NCBI RefSeq assembly: GCF_029277305.1
Contig: NZ_CP119526.1
DNA from: Guptibacillus hwajinpoensis
GTDB taxonomy: Bacteria > Bacillota > Bacilli > Bacillales > Guptibacillaceae
Strand: one strand, 5' to 3'
Length of the DNA stretch: 64,000 nt
Each line of letters begins with the position of its first letter. The stretch's first letter is position 1. A program made the translations under genes and the position numbers. Positions 32,880 through 41,113 of this stretch are shown here, piece by piece. The notes under the pieces were generated by a model. That model saw only the letters and a list, made by a program, of their open reading frames with translations, was not told the origin of the DNA and made no database searches.

Positions 32880-33959
32880 TCACCGCTCCAACACCGCAGG
32901 ACGCACAAACGTTACGCCATCTACTTCAACTTCCTGATACACCCACTCGCCTGTATGTGTCATAAATTCGATTCCTTCTTCCGTAAGGAGAATCGTATCT
33001 TCTGACTTCACACCTGGTAAAGAAGGGTTCCAAGCATAGGCTTGATTCACCACAACTTGATTCGTAGTTTCAGGGTTTGCTAGAAATTCGCGTGAGTTAT
33101 AACCTGTTAATCCACCCTGGTGTAGTAACTTCCAGTCATCAGGAAATCCCTGGTTTGCGTACTCATTCACACCAGCTACAATCACGTCACCCGCTGTAAC
33201 GCCTACTCTCGTTGCTGCGTTCATCACACTATCGATTTTAGCGACTGAAGCGCTGTTTCTTCGTAGTTCTTCTGGCAATTCCCCGAAATAGACGAGTCTT
33301 GTGACATTGGCTACAAGACCACCTTCTTCTGCACAAAGTACAAGCATCGCATGTCGCTCAAGTTTCTTTTCAGTAGGAATTGGATGACGGTAGCGGTAAA
33401 TTCGTTCATCAGTTGCTACAAGTAGCACTTGAATCGACATCCCACTACTCAACACCTTGGAAGCGAGATGTGCTTCAATTTCATTCTCGGTTTGTCCAGG
33501 TTCCAATTCCCAACACGTCTCTTCCACCGCTTTCGCCGCTTTTTGACAAAGATTTCTGTATCGCTCCCGTTCACCCTCTGTTAACACTGAGCGATAATGT
33601 GAAAGCTCTTCATCTACGACATCCCAGTCAGAATAGATCATATCTGTTGCCATTCGCTTATTAGAAGTAACCTCTTCAATTAAACCGTCAACTGATGTGT
33701 ACCAATCAACAGAAAGCACTTCAAATGAAAAGGACAACTCCCTGCATTCTTCCTCGACAATACGCCGTTCTTCCATTTTTGACGTAACAAGGTACGCTTT
33801 CTCAGGAGTAATGATCCAGTCCGCCACGCCCGCTTCCATCGTCTGGACGATATAATTCGTATTTCCACCCGTTACCCACGAGAAATTATTTCTTCTTCGT
33901 AACAGAATGCCATCATAGTTCTTCTCTTCTAGAAACATCCGCACTTTCTCTATACTCAT
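32880..33959 (-). CDS. M24 (Xaa-Pro peptidase-like) protein lacking metal ligands
   Basis: A 359-residue two-domain creatinase/prolidase-like protein. The fold markers are present: NFSWVTGG (25-32), TEGERERYRNLCQKAAKAVEE (127-147) and RYRHPIPTEKKLERHAML. The metal-binding residues of M24 peptidases are largely missing. The usual D-x-G...D-x-TR reads CAEEGGLVANVTR (209-221), with neither aspartate, and the GH-x-G histidine region reads HQGGLTGYNSREF. It is probably not a dinuclear metallopeptidase. The start overlaps the galE stop by 4 bp, so it is translated with the galactose operon. A regulatory or sugar-linked role is speculation. Confidence 0.8.
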   Translation of the reverse strand: MSIEKVRMFLEEKNYDGILLRRRNNFSWVTGGNTNYIVQTMEAGVADWIITPEKAYLVTSKMEERRIVEEECRELSFSFEVLSVDWYTSVDGLIEEVTSNKRMATDMIYSDWDVVDEELSHYRSVLTEGERERYRNLCQKAAKAVEETCWELEPGQTENEIEAHLASKVLSSGMSIQVLLVATDERIYRYRHPIPTEKKLERHAMLVLCAEEGGLVANVTRLVYFGELPEELRRNSASVAKIDSVMNAATRVGVTAGDVIVAGVNEYANQGFPDDWKLLHQGGLTGYNSREFLANPETTNQVVVNQAYAWNPSLPGVKSEDTILLTEEGIEFMTHTGEWVYQEVEVDGVTFVRPAVLER

Positions 33960-34948
33960 TCGTTATCACCATACCCTTTTGGATTGTTCTGATGCCAGCT
34001 CCAGGCATGTGCAACAATTTGAGATAGTTCAGGGTAGACGGGATTCCACCCAAGCTCATTGATCGCTTTAGATGAGGAAGCGATCAGCGTAGCTGGGTCT
34101 CCGGCGCGTCTTGGTGCTACTTCAGCTTCTATCGTTTTCCCCGTAACACTTCTACACGTCTCGATTACTTCTTTTACCGTAAATCCTTTGCCATTACCAA
34201 GGTTATAGACGCCACTTTCATTCGTTTCTTTCATCTTCTTTAACGCAAGGTAATGCGCTTGAGCAAGATCAAGAACATGGATATAATCTCTAACGCACGT
34301 TCCATCCTTCGTATCGTAATCATCTCCAAAAATGGACACCTGTTCCCTTTGACCGAGCGCTGCCTGAAGAACAATCGGTATTAAATGAGATTCAGGATCA
34401 TGATCTTCCCCGATTCTACCTTCAGGGTCAGCTCCTGCTGCATTAAAATAGCGAAGTGATACGGACTTTAAGCCATATGCATCATCACACCAGCGCAGCA
34501 TCTTCTCAATCGCAAGCTTCGTCTCCCCATATGGATTCGTTGGTGCAGTCACATCACTTTCTTCAATCGGCGTGCGTTCAGGGTTACCGTACGTTGCAGC
34601 CGTTGATGAAAAGACAATGTGCTTTACCCCATGCTCGACAAGCTTTGAAACAAGCGCATGCGACCCTGCTACGTTGTTGCGATAATACTCGAGCGGGTTC
34701 GTCACGCTCTCTCCGACAAGTGAACTCGCTGCGAAATGAATGACCGAATCAATGGAATGGTCCTCGAAAATTTGATCAATCACTTTGCCATCCGTTAAGT
34801 CTCCCTTATAAAAAGGAACGTCAACGACAGCCTGCTCATGACCTTTCGTTAAATTATCTAGCACAACGACTTCTTCATTCTGTTCACGTAAATACATTAC
34901 GGTGTGGCTACCAATATATCCAGCTCCACCTGTGACTAATATCGCCAT
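33956..34948 (-). CDS. galE: UDP-glucose 4-epimerase (Leloir pathway)
   Basis: A 330-residue short-chain dehydrogenase-type epimerase converting UDP-galactose and UDP-glucose. The NAD loop is VTGGAGYIGSHT, the catalytic tyrosine and lysine are in NPYGETKLA, and the substrate motif YFNAAGAD is intact. An AGGGAGAATC ribosome site precedes the ATG. It lies downstream of the GH42 gene on the same strand and overlaps the M24-like gene. It is the catabolic paralogue; a second galE at 51 kb sits next to teichoic acid genes. The two proteins are clearly homologous but not recent duplicates. Confidence 0.95.
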   Translation of the reverse strand: MAILVTGGAGYIGSHTVMYLREQNEEVVVLDNLTKGHEQAVVDVPFYKGDLTDGKVIDQIFEDHSIDSVIHFAASSLVGESVTNPLEYYRNNVAGSHALVSKLVEHGVKHIVFSSTAATYGNPERTPIEESDVTAPTNPYGETKLAIEKMLRWCDDAYGLKSVSLRYFNAAGADPEGRIGEDHDPESHLIPIVLQAALGQREQVSIFGDDYDTKDGTCVRDYIHVLDLAQAHYLALKKMKETNESGVYNLGNGKGFTVKEVIETCRSVTGKTIEAEVAPRRAGDPATLIASSSKAINELGWNPVYPELSQIVAHAWSWHQNNPKGYGDNE

Positions 34949-35011
34949 GATTCTCCCTCCAATTCGTAAAATCAGCGTCGAAAATGATCGTTATTTCCCG
35001 GAAAATACTAC

Positions 35012-37024
35012 TTATCTTGAACGAAACACGTGCGCTGCAAGCGGTTCTAGCGACAGTTCACCCTTAACAACTTCTTCTGATACAGGATCGACCCATGTTC
35101 CTTCAGGCAATGTTAATGATCCTTTATTCTCAGTAGAATGATTAACAACGCTCAAGAACACTGAGCCATCCTCTGCTGTACGGGTAACTGCTTCTACCTC
35201 TTCCCCGCTAGAAGACATGATGGTCACACCAGCGTCTTTGAAAATGTCAGCATAAAGGGCATCCATGATCTCATTTTCAAGCGCAGTGCCAACGTAATAG
35301 ACCGTCCCTTTACCAAATTTATTTTTCGTAATCGCTGCCGTTTTCTCATAGAAACAGCTACGGTATTCAGCAAGTACTTCAGCTGTTGTCGGTTCTACTA
35401 AATCACACCAAATCGATGCAACAGAATTCACCCCAGAAACAGAGCCCTGAACACCCTCAACGCTATTATTCTGACCAAGCTGAAGCGATTCGTATTCGTT
35501 GATTTCAACACCAGCAAGCTCTCGCAAAGCGCCTGGTAGTGTGTCTTCTACTACGAAATTATTCTGCTCTTTCACACCTGCTCGGTAGGAAAGAATGACA
35601 GTTCCGCCATCCTTTGCGAAGCGAGTGATTTTCTCATTTACGAGAGGATCTGTTAAAAAGTAAACAGGAACAACAAGCACTTTATATCCATCCAGATTGC
35701 TTTCTTTCGTTACAATATCCGTCAGCGCATTCATTCGGTGTGCTGGGCTATAGAATCGTAGGAATTCATGCTTATAGTCAAAGGCATTGCTTTGTGGCTG
35801 AATTCCCCAGGCCCACGCATTCTCAACATCATAATAAACCGCTACATCAGCTTTGTACTCTGACGCAATCCAGTCATCTCCAAACACACTTAGCGAATCA
35901 ATAACTTCTTTAACTTCTCTATATTTCCGTTTTGGTTTCCCATCGTGATCAAGTACACCATGGCAGAATTCTTCAGTACCAAAACGAGCAGCGCGCCAGC
36001 GGAAATAAACAATCGCTTCTGCACCACGGGCAATCGCTTGATACGTCCAAAGTTTAATGTGTCCTGGGCGAGGCAAGTAGCCGATTGAACTCCAGCCCTG
36101 CGCACCTGAGAGCTCTTCCATTACCCAGAAGCCTTTGCCATCTTTGGAGGAACGACAAAGATCATGCTGATGTGCAATCGCAGCTGGAGCGATCGGTTCA
36201 GGAAGACCACCCCAAACTGGATAGTTATCGAACGAAATAAAGTCGAGATCTTTCGCCATGTCCCACTGATTAATGGCTTGACCTGTGTAGACGAAGTTAT
36301 GTGTGATCCACTGTTCTGATCGAATATGTTTTCGAAGAAGATCCGTTTGAAGTTTGTTATAAGATGTATAGGCATCAGCACAGAAGCGGTCAAAGTCTAG
36401 AAGTAGGCTCGGATTGTGTTCCTGGAACACTTTACGCGGAACAGGAATTTGCGTCCATGCGGTGTACGTTTGACTCCAAAAAACCGTTCCCCACGCTTCA
36501 TTTAACGTATCGAGCGTTTGATATTTCTCTTTTAGCCATGTTTGAAATGCTTTTTGATCTACATTCCCATAACTACGGTCGGACTTCTCATGTCCATATT
36601 CATTATCTGTCTGCCAGCCAATGATGCTTTCATGCTGACCATACCGTTTTGCCATTTTCTCTACGATTTTTGCTGAGAAGTCTCGGTATACTTCACTGTT
36701 CACTGTATAGTGACGTCTAGCTCCAAAAGAAATCACTGTTCCATTCTGATCGACTGGAAGAATTTCAGGATACTTCTCAATCATCCATGCCGGCGGCGTT
36801 GCTGTTGGTGTCCCAAGGACTACCTGAATTCCGTTTTTCGTTAGAAGTTCAATTGCTTCATCATAGAGCGAGAAATCATATACCCCTTCTTCTGGCTCCA
36901 TCAGCTGCCAACCGAATTCTGCTAGTCGCACGACATTTACACCAAGTTCTTTCATCAACCTTACATCTTCTGTCCAGCGCTCTTTCGGCCACTGTTCTGG
37001 ATAATAATCGACACCAATATACAA
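35012..37024 (-). CDS. GH42 beta-galactosidase
   Basis: A 670-residue TIM-barrel enzyme of glycoside hydrolase family 42, releasing galactose from beta-galactosides. The N terminus IGVDYYPEQWP is typical. The acid/base Glu is in WQTDNEYG (E142) and the nucleophile in FWVMEELSGAQGW (E303 or E304). The trimerisation and small C-terminal beta domains are present, giving the usual length. The start is TTG 37022-37024, nine bases after a GGAG site. No signal peptide is seen, so it acts on imported oligosaccharides such as galactan fragments. It is 64 bp upstream of galE. Confidence 0.93.
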   Translation of the reverse strand: MYIGVDYYPEQWPKERWTEDVRLMKELGVNVVRLAEFGWQLMEPEEGVYDFSLYDEAIELLTKNGIQVVLGTPTATPPAWMIEKYPEILPVDQNGTVISFGARRHYTVNSEVYRDFSAKIVEKMAKRYGQHESIIGWQTDNEYGHEKSDRSYGNVDQKAFQTWLKEKYQTLDTLNEAWGTVFWSQTYTAWTQIPVPRKVFQEHNPSLLLDFDRFCADAYTSYNKLQTDLLRKHIRSEQWITHNFVYTGQAINQWDMAKDLDFISFDNYPVWGGLPEPIAPAAIAHQHDLCRSSKDGKGFWVMEELSGAQGWSSIGYLPRPGHIKLWTYQAIARGAEAIVYFRWRAARFGTEEFCHGVLDHDGKPKRKYREVKEVIDSLSVFGDDWIASEYKADVAVYYDVENAWAWGIQPQSNAFDYKHEFLRFYSPAHRMNALTDIVTKESNLDGYKVLVVPVYFLTDPLVNEKITRFAKDGGTVILSYRAGVKEQNNFVVEDTLPGALRELAGVEINEYESLQLGQNNSVEGVQGSVSGVNSVASIWCDLVEPTTAEVLAEYRSCFYEKTAAITKNKFGKGTVYYVGTALENEIMDALYADIFKDAGVTIMSSSGEEVEAVTRTAEDGSVFLSVVNHSTENKGSLTLPEGTWVDPVSEEVVKGELSLEPLAAHVFRSR

Positions 37025-37082
37025 TGCAATCGCTCCTTCTGCTTCTTTAATTATATTGATCTACTATTACAATGAGAAAAGA

Positions 37083-37104
37083 AGCCAGCCACGCTCGGCC
37101 AGCT
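37083..37104 (-). terminator. galT terminator hairpin
   Basis: On the minus strand AGCTGGCC and GGCTGGCT pair with two G-U wobbles around GAGCGT, followed by TCTTTTCTC. It lies directly after the galT stop and separates galKT from the GH42-galE segment. Confidence 0.6.
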
Positions 37105-37105
37105 C

Positions 37106-38635
37106 TTATTGATTTAAATGATTGTTTAATGCTTCTGTGAAGCGATCAAATGCAGCCCGACCAGCAGCATCCTGCTTAAATACACCAGCATGGCTGAGGA
37201 TCTCTCTGAATATCAAACCAATTTCATCTTGTAGAACCTCATCTACAGTAGCTGATGTTAGCTCGGGATACTTTTCTAAAAGCGATTTAGCCCAATCAAT
37301 ATGCTTAGAGATGCGTTCATCTGTTGCAATTCGATCAAGAGCCTTCTCACCAACAAGCAAATCACCAAGAAGTTGAAGTTCTTCTTTCAACCTTCCAGGT
37401 AGCACCGCAAGTCCCATCACTTCAATTAAGCCGATGTTTTCTTTTTTAATATGATGAACCTCTGCGTGAGGATGGAAAAGCCCCATTGGATGCTCCTCTG
37501 TCGTACGGTTGTTGCGAAGAACAAGATCAAGTTCAAACAACTCACCACTGCGACGTGCGATTGGGGTAATCGTGTTATGTGGCTCTTCACCAGTATAAGC
37601 ATGAACATCCGCTTCTTCGTCGCTGTATCCCTTCCAAAACGTGAGGATAGCATCAGCAAGCTCTCCAAGCTCTTCCCTGCTTTCACCCTGCAAGCGAAGA
37701 ACAGACATTGGCCATTTCACAATTCCGGCATAGACCTCCGGATAAGAAGAAAGATGAACAGATCGCTCGATTTCTGCTTTCGCCATCGGGAAATCATGCT
37801 TTCCTCCCTGAAAGTGATCATGACTTAAAATCGATCCTCCTACGATCGGAAGGTCAGCGTTCGATCCTATGAAATAATGAGGAAACTTCGTGACGAATTC
37901 AAGCAGTCGATCAAAGGTGCCACGAGAAATTTTCATCGGTTCGTGTTCACCAAACAAAACGATCGCATGCTCGCTATAGTAGACATATGGAGAATACTGC
38001 AAATACCACTGCTTGTCTTCAAGTGTTACAGGAATCATACGAAGATTTTGCCTTGCAGGATGAGTTAAGTGTCCCGCATAGCCAACGTTCTCCTTACAAA
38101 GCAAACAGTCAGGATAACTACTTGCTGTGGTTGTTTTTGCAGCAGCAATGGCTTTCGGATCTTTCTCCGGCTTAGAAAGATTGATCGTTATTTCCATGTC
38201 GCCATACTCTGTAGGCGTTAGCCAGTGTTCATTTTTTGCGATTCGATCGGTTCGAATATAATGAACGTCTTTAGAGAATTGATAAAAAGCGGCGGTTGCT
38301 GCTTCCGCTCCAACCTCTTGATACGTTTGTTCAAAACGATCAATCACACTCGAGGGACGCTCAGTTAAGCACCCCATAATTTTCGTATCCAGTAAATCAC
38401 GATACGTGACTGTGTTATCTGTTAATCTTCCATTCTCATAAGCCCAATCAAGGATGTTCTCAAGAATCTCAACTGGACTGTCAGGACTGTCGCTAACAAT
38501 CAGTTCAGAATCAACCTCTGATAGGTGAAGAACATCTAGTATCTGATTTCGAGCATAAGATCTGTCCCACTCACGAATGATCTCTTTCTTTATCGCGTAG
38601 TGGAGGAGTCGCTCAATTTCGTGATTAATTGTCAT
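37106..38635 (-). CDS. galT: Galactose-1-phosphate uridylyltransferase, class II
   Basis: A protein of about 509 residues of the Gram-positive GalT2 type, exchanging UDP between UDP-glucose and galactose-1-phosphate. Typical segments are PDCLLCKENVGYAGHLTHPARQ-like text in the middle, then SILSHDHFQGGKHDFPM with the catalytic histidine region. The class I HxHxQ motif is absent. I start at ATG 38633-38635; a TTG four codons earlier sits one base from the GGAGG site. It is immediately downstream of galK and upstream of a terminator. Confidence 0.93.
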   Translation of the reverse strand: MTINHEIERLLHYAIKKEIIREWDRSYARNQILDVLHLSEVDSELIVSDSPDSPVEILENILDWAYENGRLTDNTVTYRDLLDTKIMGCLTERPSSVIDRFEQTYQEVGAEAATAAFYQFSKDVHYIRTDRIAKNEHWLTPTEYGDMEITINLSKPEKDPKAIAAAKTTTASSYPDCLLCKENVGYAGHLTHPARQNLRMIPVTLEDKQWYLQYSPYVYYSEHAIVLFGEHEPMKISRGTFDRLLEFVTKFPHYFIGSNADLPIVGGSILSHDHFQGGKHDFPMAKAEIERSVHLSSYPEVYAGIVKWPMSVLRLQGESREELGELADAILTFWKGYSDEEADVHAYTGEEPHNTITPIARRSGELFELDLVLRNNRTTEEHPMGLFHPHAEVHHIKKENIGLIEVMGLAVLPGRLKEELQLLGDLLVGEKALDRIATDERISKHIDWAKSLLEKYPELTSATVDEVLQDEIGLIFREILSHAGVFKQDAAGRAAFDRFTEALNNHLNQ

Positions 38636-38655
38636 GGTTTCTCTCAAGCTCCTCC

Positions 38656-39834
38656 CTACAGCGCTTCGCTTAATTGTTTAATTTCTCTTGCACCATTACC
38701 AATTTCAACAACATAAAATTCAGGTGATAACCCTGTTTTCTCTTTATACACTTCTGCTGTATTCTTTCGGAACGACTCAAGAAACTGATTTTCAACAATA
38801 CTAATTGTACAGCCACCAAAGCCCGCACCCGTCATACGAGAGCCAATGACACCTTCTTCAGACCAGGCTGCTTCAACTAACGCATCAAGTTCATCTCCTG
38901 TTACTTCATAATCATCACGCAGTGAAATGTGAGATTCATTCATCAACTGACCGAACGCCTCAATGTCCCCTGCCTTCAACTGCTTCGCAGCTTCAATTGT
39001 ACGTATGTTCTCGGAAACAGCGTGTCTAGCACGCTTGCGATCAACTGGATTTGTAATATGGTGCTCATTTGCCTCAAACGCTTCAATTGTTAAATCACCA
39101 AGCGCTTGAATATCCAGGTGATCTTGAAGCTGAGCAAGCGCCCTCTCACATTCAGCTCGGCGTTCATTGTATTTCGAATCAGCAAGCCCTCTTCGTTTAT
39201 TCGTATTCGCGATGACGAGAGATGCATTTTCGAGTTGAACCGGACTATAGCTATAATCAAGCGTGTTGCAGTCAAGAAGAACCGCTGCATTTTCTTTTCC
39301 CATTCCAATTGCGAACTGATCCATGATCCCGCAATTGACACCAACGAATTCATTTTCAGCACGTTGACTCATTTTAACCATTTCCACCATATCAACCGCT
39401 AATCTATTTAGCTCATTAAGTAAAACAGACGTTGCGAGCTCGATCGAAGCCGATGAAGAAAGGCCAGCGCCGTTTGGAATGTTTCCATAATAGAGAACAT
39501 CAAATCCAGTCACGCGATAACCGTTCTGCTTGAAAATGGAGACGACACCTTTCGGATAATTCGCCCAGTCGTGCTCCACTTCATAAGTGAGGTTCTCTAA
39601 CTCCACCTCAATGACACCTTTTTCTTCAAAGTTCATCGAATAGAAACGAATCAACGAGTCCTCTCTCTTCCGAACGATGGCATATGTTCCAATGCTGAGT
39701 GAACAAGGAAAAACATGCCCGCCATTATAGTCAGTGTGCTCTCCGATTAAATTGACGCGACCCGGTGAGAAAAAGCTTTTTATTTCTCCACCATCTCCAA
39801 ACACGTTCTGAAATTGTTCGTATAATGTTTTCAT
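38656..39834 (-). CDS. galK: Galactokinase
   Basis: A protein of about 392 residues of the GHMP kinase family, phosphorylating galactose at C1. The galactokinase signature GRVNLIGEHTDYNGG is near the N terminus, the ATP loop is NGAGLSSSASIELA, and the third GHMP motif is GSRMTGAGFGGCTI. The start could be ATG 39832-39834 or the GTG three codons upstream; the GAGG ribosome site is closer to the GTG than usual. It follows the LacI-type regulator by about 20 bp and precedes galT, the normal Leloir order. Confidence 0.95.
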   Translation of the reverse strand: MKTLYEQFQNVFGDGGEIKSFFSPGRVNLIGEHTDYNGGHVFPCSLSIGTYAIVRKREDSLIRFYSMNFEEKGVIEVELENLTYEVEHDWANYPKGVVSIFKQNGYRVTGFDVLYYGNIPNGAGLSSSASIELATSVLLNELNRLAVDMVEMVKMSQRAENEFVGVNCGIMDQFAIGMGKENAAVLLDCNTLDYSYSPVQLENASLVIANTNKRRGLADSKYNERRAECERALAQLQDHLDIQALGDLTIEAFEANEHHITNPVDRKRARHAVSENIRTIEAAKQLKAGDIEAFGQLMNESHISLRDDYEVTGDELDALVEAAWSEEGVIGSRMTGAGFGGCTISIVENQFLESFRKNTAEVYKEKTGLSPEFYVVEIGNGAREIKQLSEAL

Positions 39835-39856
39835 TTCAATCACCGACCTCGCCGTA

Positions 39857-40846
39857 TTATTTACTACTTTTTCTTAGCTTGAGCTTTGTACCCATCGTGA
39901 CTTTTTTTGCGACCTTGCGTCTTAGCAAGCGTTCCATCAAAAGTCCTACTGCCGTTTCACCCATTAATTCTGTATACACTTTTACTGTACTTAAAGCGGG
40001 ATAGACGTATTTAGACACACTAATGTCATTCACGCCAATGAGACTCACTCGCTCAGGTACCGATATACCTTGTTCATGAAGCGCACGCAAGCATCCGATC
40101 GCCATCGTGTCATTTCCAACGAAAAAAGCAGTAGGGAGCTCTTCGCCAAGTTCATTTATCGCTTTATTCATAAGGGAGTATCCATCATCAACGGTAAAAG
40201 ATCCTGTATAAATATAGGATTCGTTCCCCTCGCCGCGGGCTTCAATATAAGTACGGAATGCCGATTCCCGCTCATCTACAATCGCAGCACTCGCATCACG
40301 AAACGTTTCTCTTCCTCCAATATAGCCAATTCGTTCATGGCCTTTGCTCACAAAGTAATCCAGCACTTTATCTGTTGCCTTCTTGAAATCAACAACAACT
40401 GAATCGTATTTCTCATGACCAGGATCATAATCGACGAAGACTATGTTTGGTGTCACTTTGCTAAGAGAAGCGATTTCATTCGCACTAAATTTACCGACTG
40501 CTATCATACCTTGAATGTTTTCTTTCTCAAGCTCATCGTAGCTATCTTTAAAAATCTTTACGAGTTCAAGCCGCTCTTCCTGGCAACGCTGTTCAACGCC
40601 AAGTCGGATCGACATATAATACAGGTCATTCAATTCTTCCTTTTCTGTATACCAGTGAATAATAGCTATCTTCGGTGTGAGCGACTTTTTCCCTCGTTTC
40701 TTACTGTAAGATAGCTCTTCTGCCACCTCGAAAATCCGTTTTTTCGTATCATCTGAAACAGATAACGTCTCGTCATAGTTCAAGACTCGTGAAACAGTTG
40801 ATGGTGAACATTGCACTTTTTGTGCGATATCCTTAATCGTTGCCAT
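39857..40846 (-). CDS. LacI-family regulator of the galactoside genes
   Basis: A 329-residue repressor. The N-terminal helix-turn-helix is ATIKDIAQKVQCSPSTVSRVLN, with hinge helix and periplasmic-binding-like core (FFVGNDTMAIGCLRALHEQG, LIGVNDISVSKYVYPALSTV). I start at ATG 40844-40846, nine bases after AAAGG, because LacI proteins normally begin MATIKD. It heads the galK-galT segment, so it is probably the galactose-responsive repressor (GalR/GanR type). AGTAAA-TTTACT dyads at the binding-protein promoters are candidate targets. A MITE-like element fills the space upstream. Confidence 0.9.
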   Translation of the reverse strand: MATIKDIAQKVQCSPSTVSRVLNYDETLSVSDDTKKRIFEVAEELSYSKKRGKKSLTPKIAIIHWYTEKEELNDLYYMSIRLGVEQRCQEERLELVKIFKDSYDELEKENIQGMIAVGKFSANEIASLSKVTPNIVFVDYDPGHEKYDSVVVDFKKATDKVLDYFVSKGHERIGYIGGRETFRDASAAIVDERESAFRTYIEARGEGNESYIYTGSFTVDDGYSLMNKAINELGEELPTAFFVGNDTMAIGCLRALHEQGISVPERVSLIGVNDISVSKYVYPALSTVKVYTELMGETAVGLLMERLLRRKVAKKVTMGTKLKLRKSSK

Positions 40847-40883
40847 AGCCATCATCCTTTGTCATTCTCTTATTCTGCTTTTA

Positions 40884-41113
40884 AATAGCCTCTTTTTGTA
40901 GACATTGTTGCTATCAGAGTTAATTTCCGCTCCAGGATGTTCGCTTTCCGCGGGGCGGGACACTTGAGCCTCCTCGTCGCTTACGCTCCTGTGGGGTCTC
41001 ACCTGTCCCGCTAGTCCCGCAGGAGTCGTGCATCCTTCCGCTCCAATCAGCTACTTGTGGTTTTGTTTAATAAGTAATTTAAAAGTAACAATTTTTAGTA
41101 AAGAGCCTTTAAA
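40884..41113 (-). repeat. MITE-like element, full copy 4
   Basis: A full copy in reverse orientation, from TAGCCTCTTTTTGTAGACATT to AAAGAGCCTTTAAAT. The core variant contains GGGCGGGACACTTGAGCC in place of GGGCGGGCGGTGAGCC. Its right end overlaps the last codons of the GH36 gene. It separates GH36 from the regulator; nothing else is seen in this gap. Confidence 0.82.
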
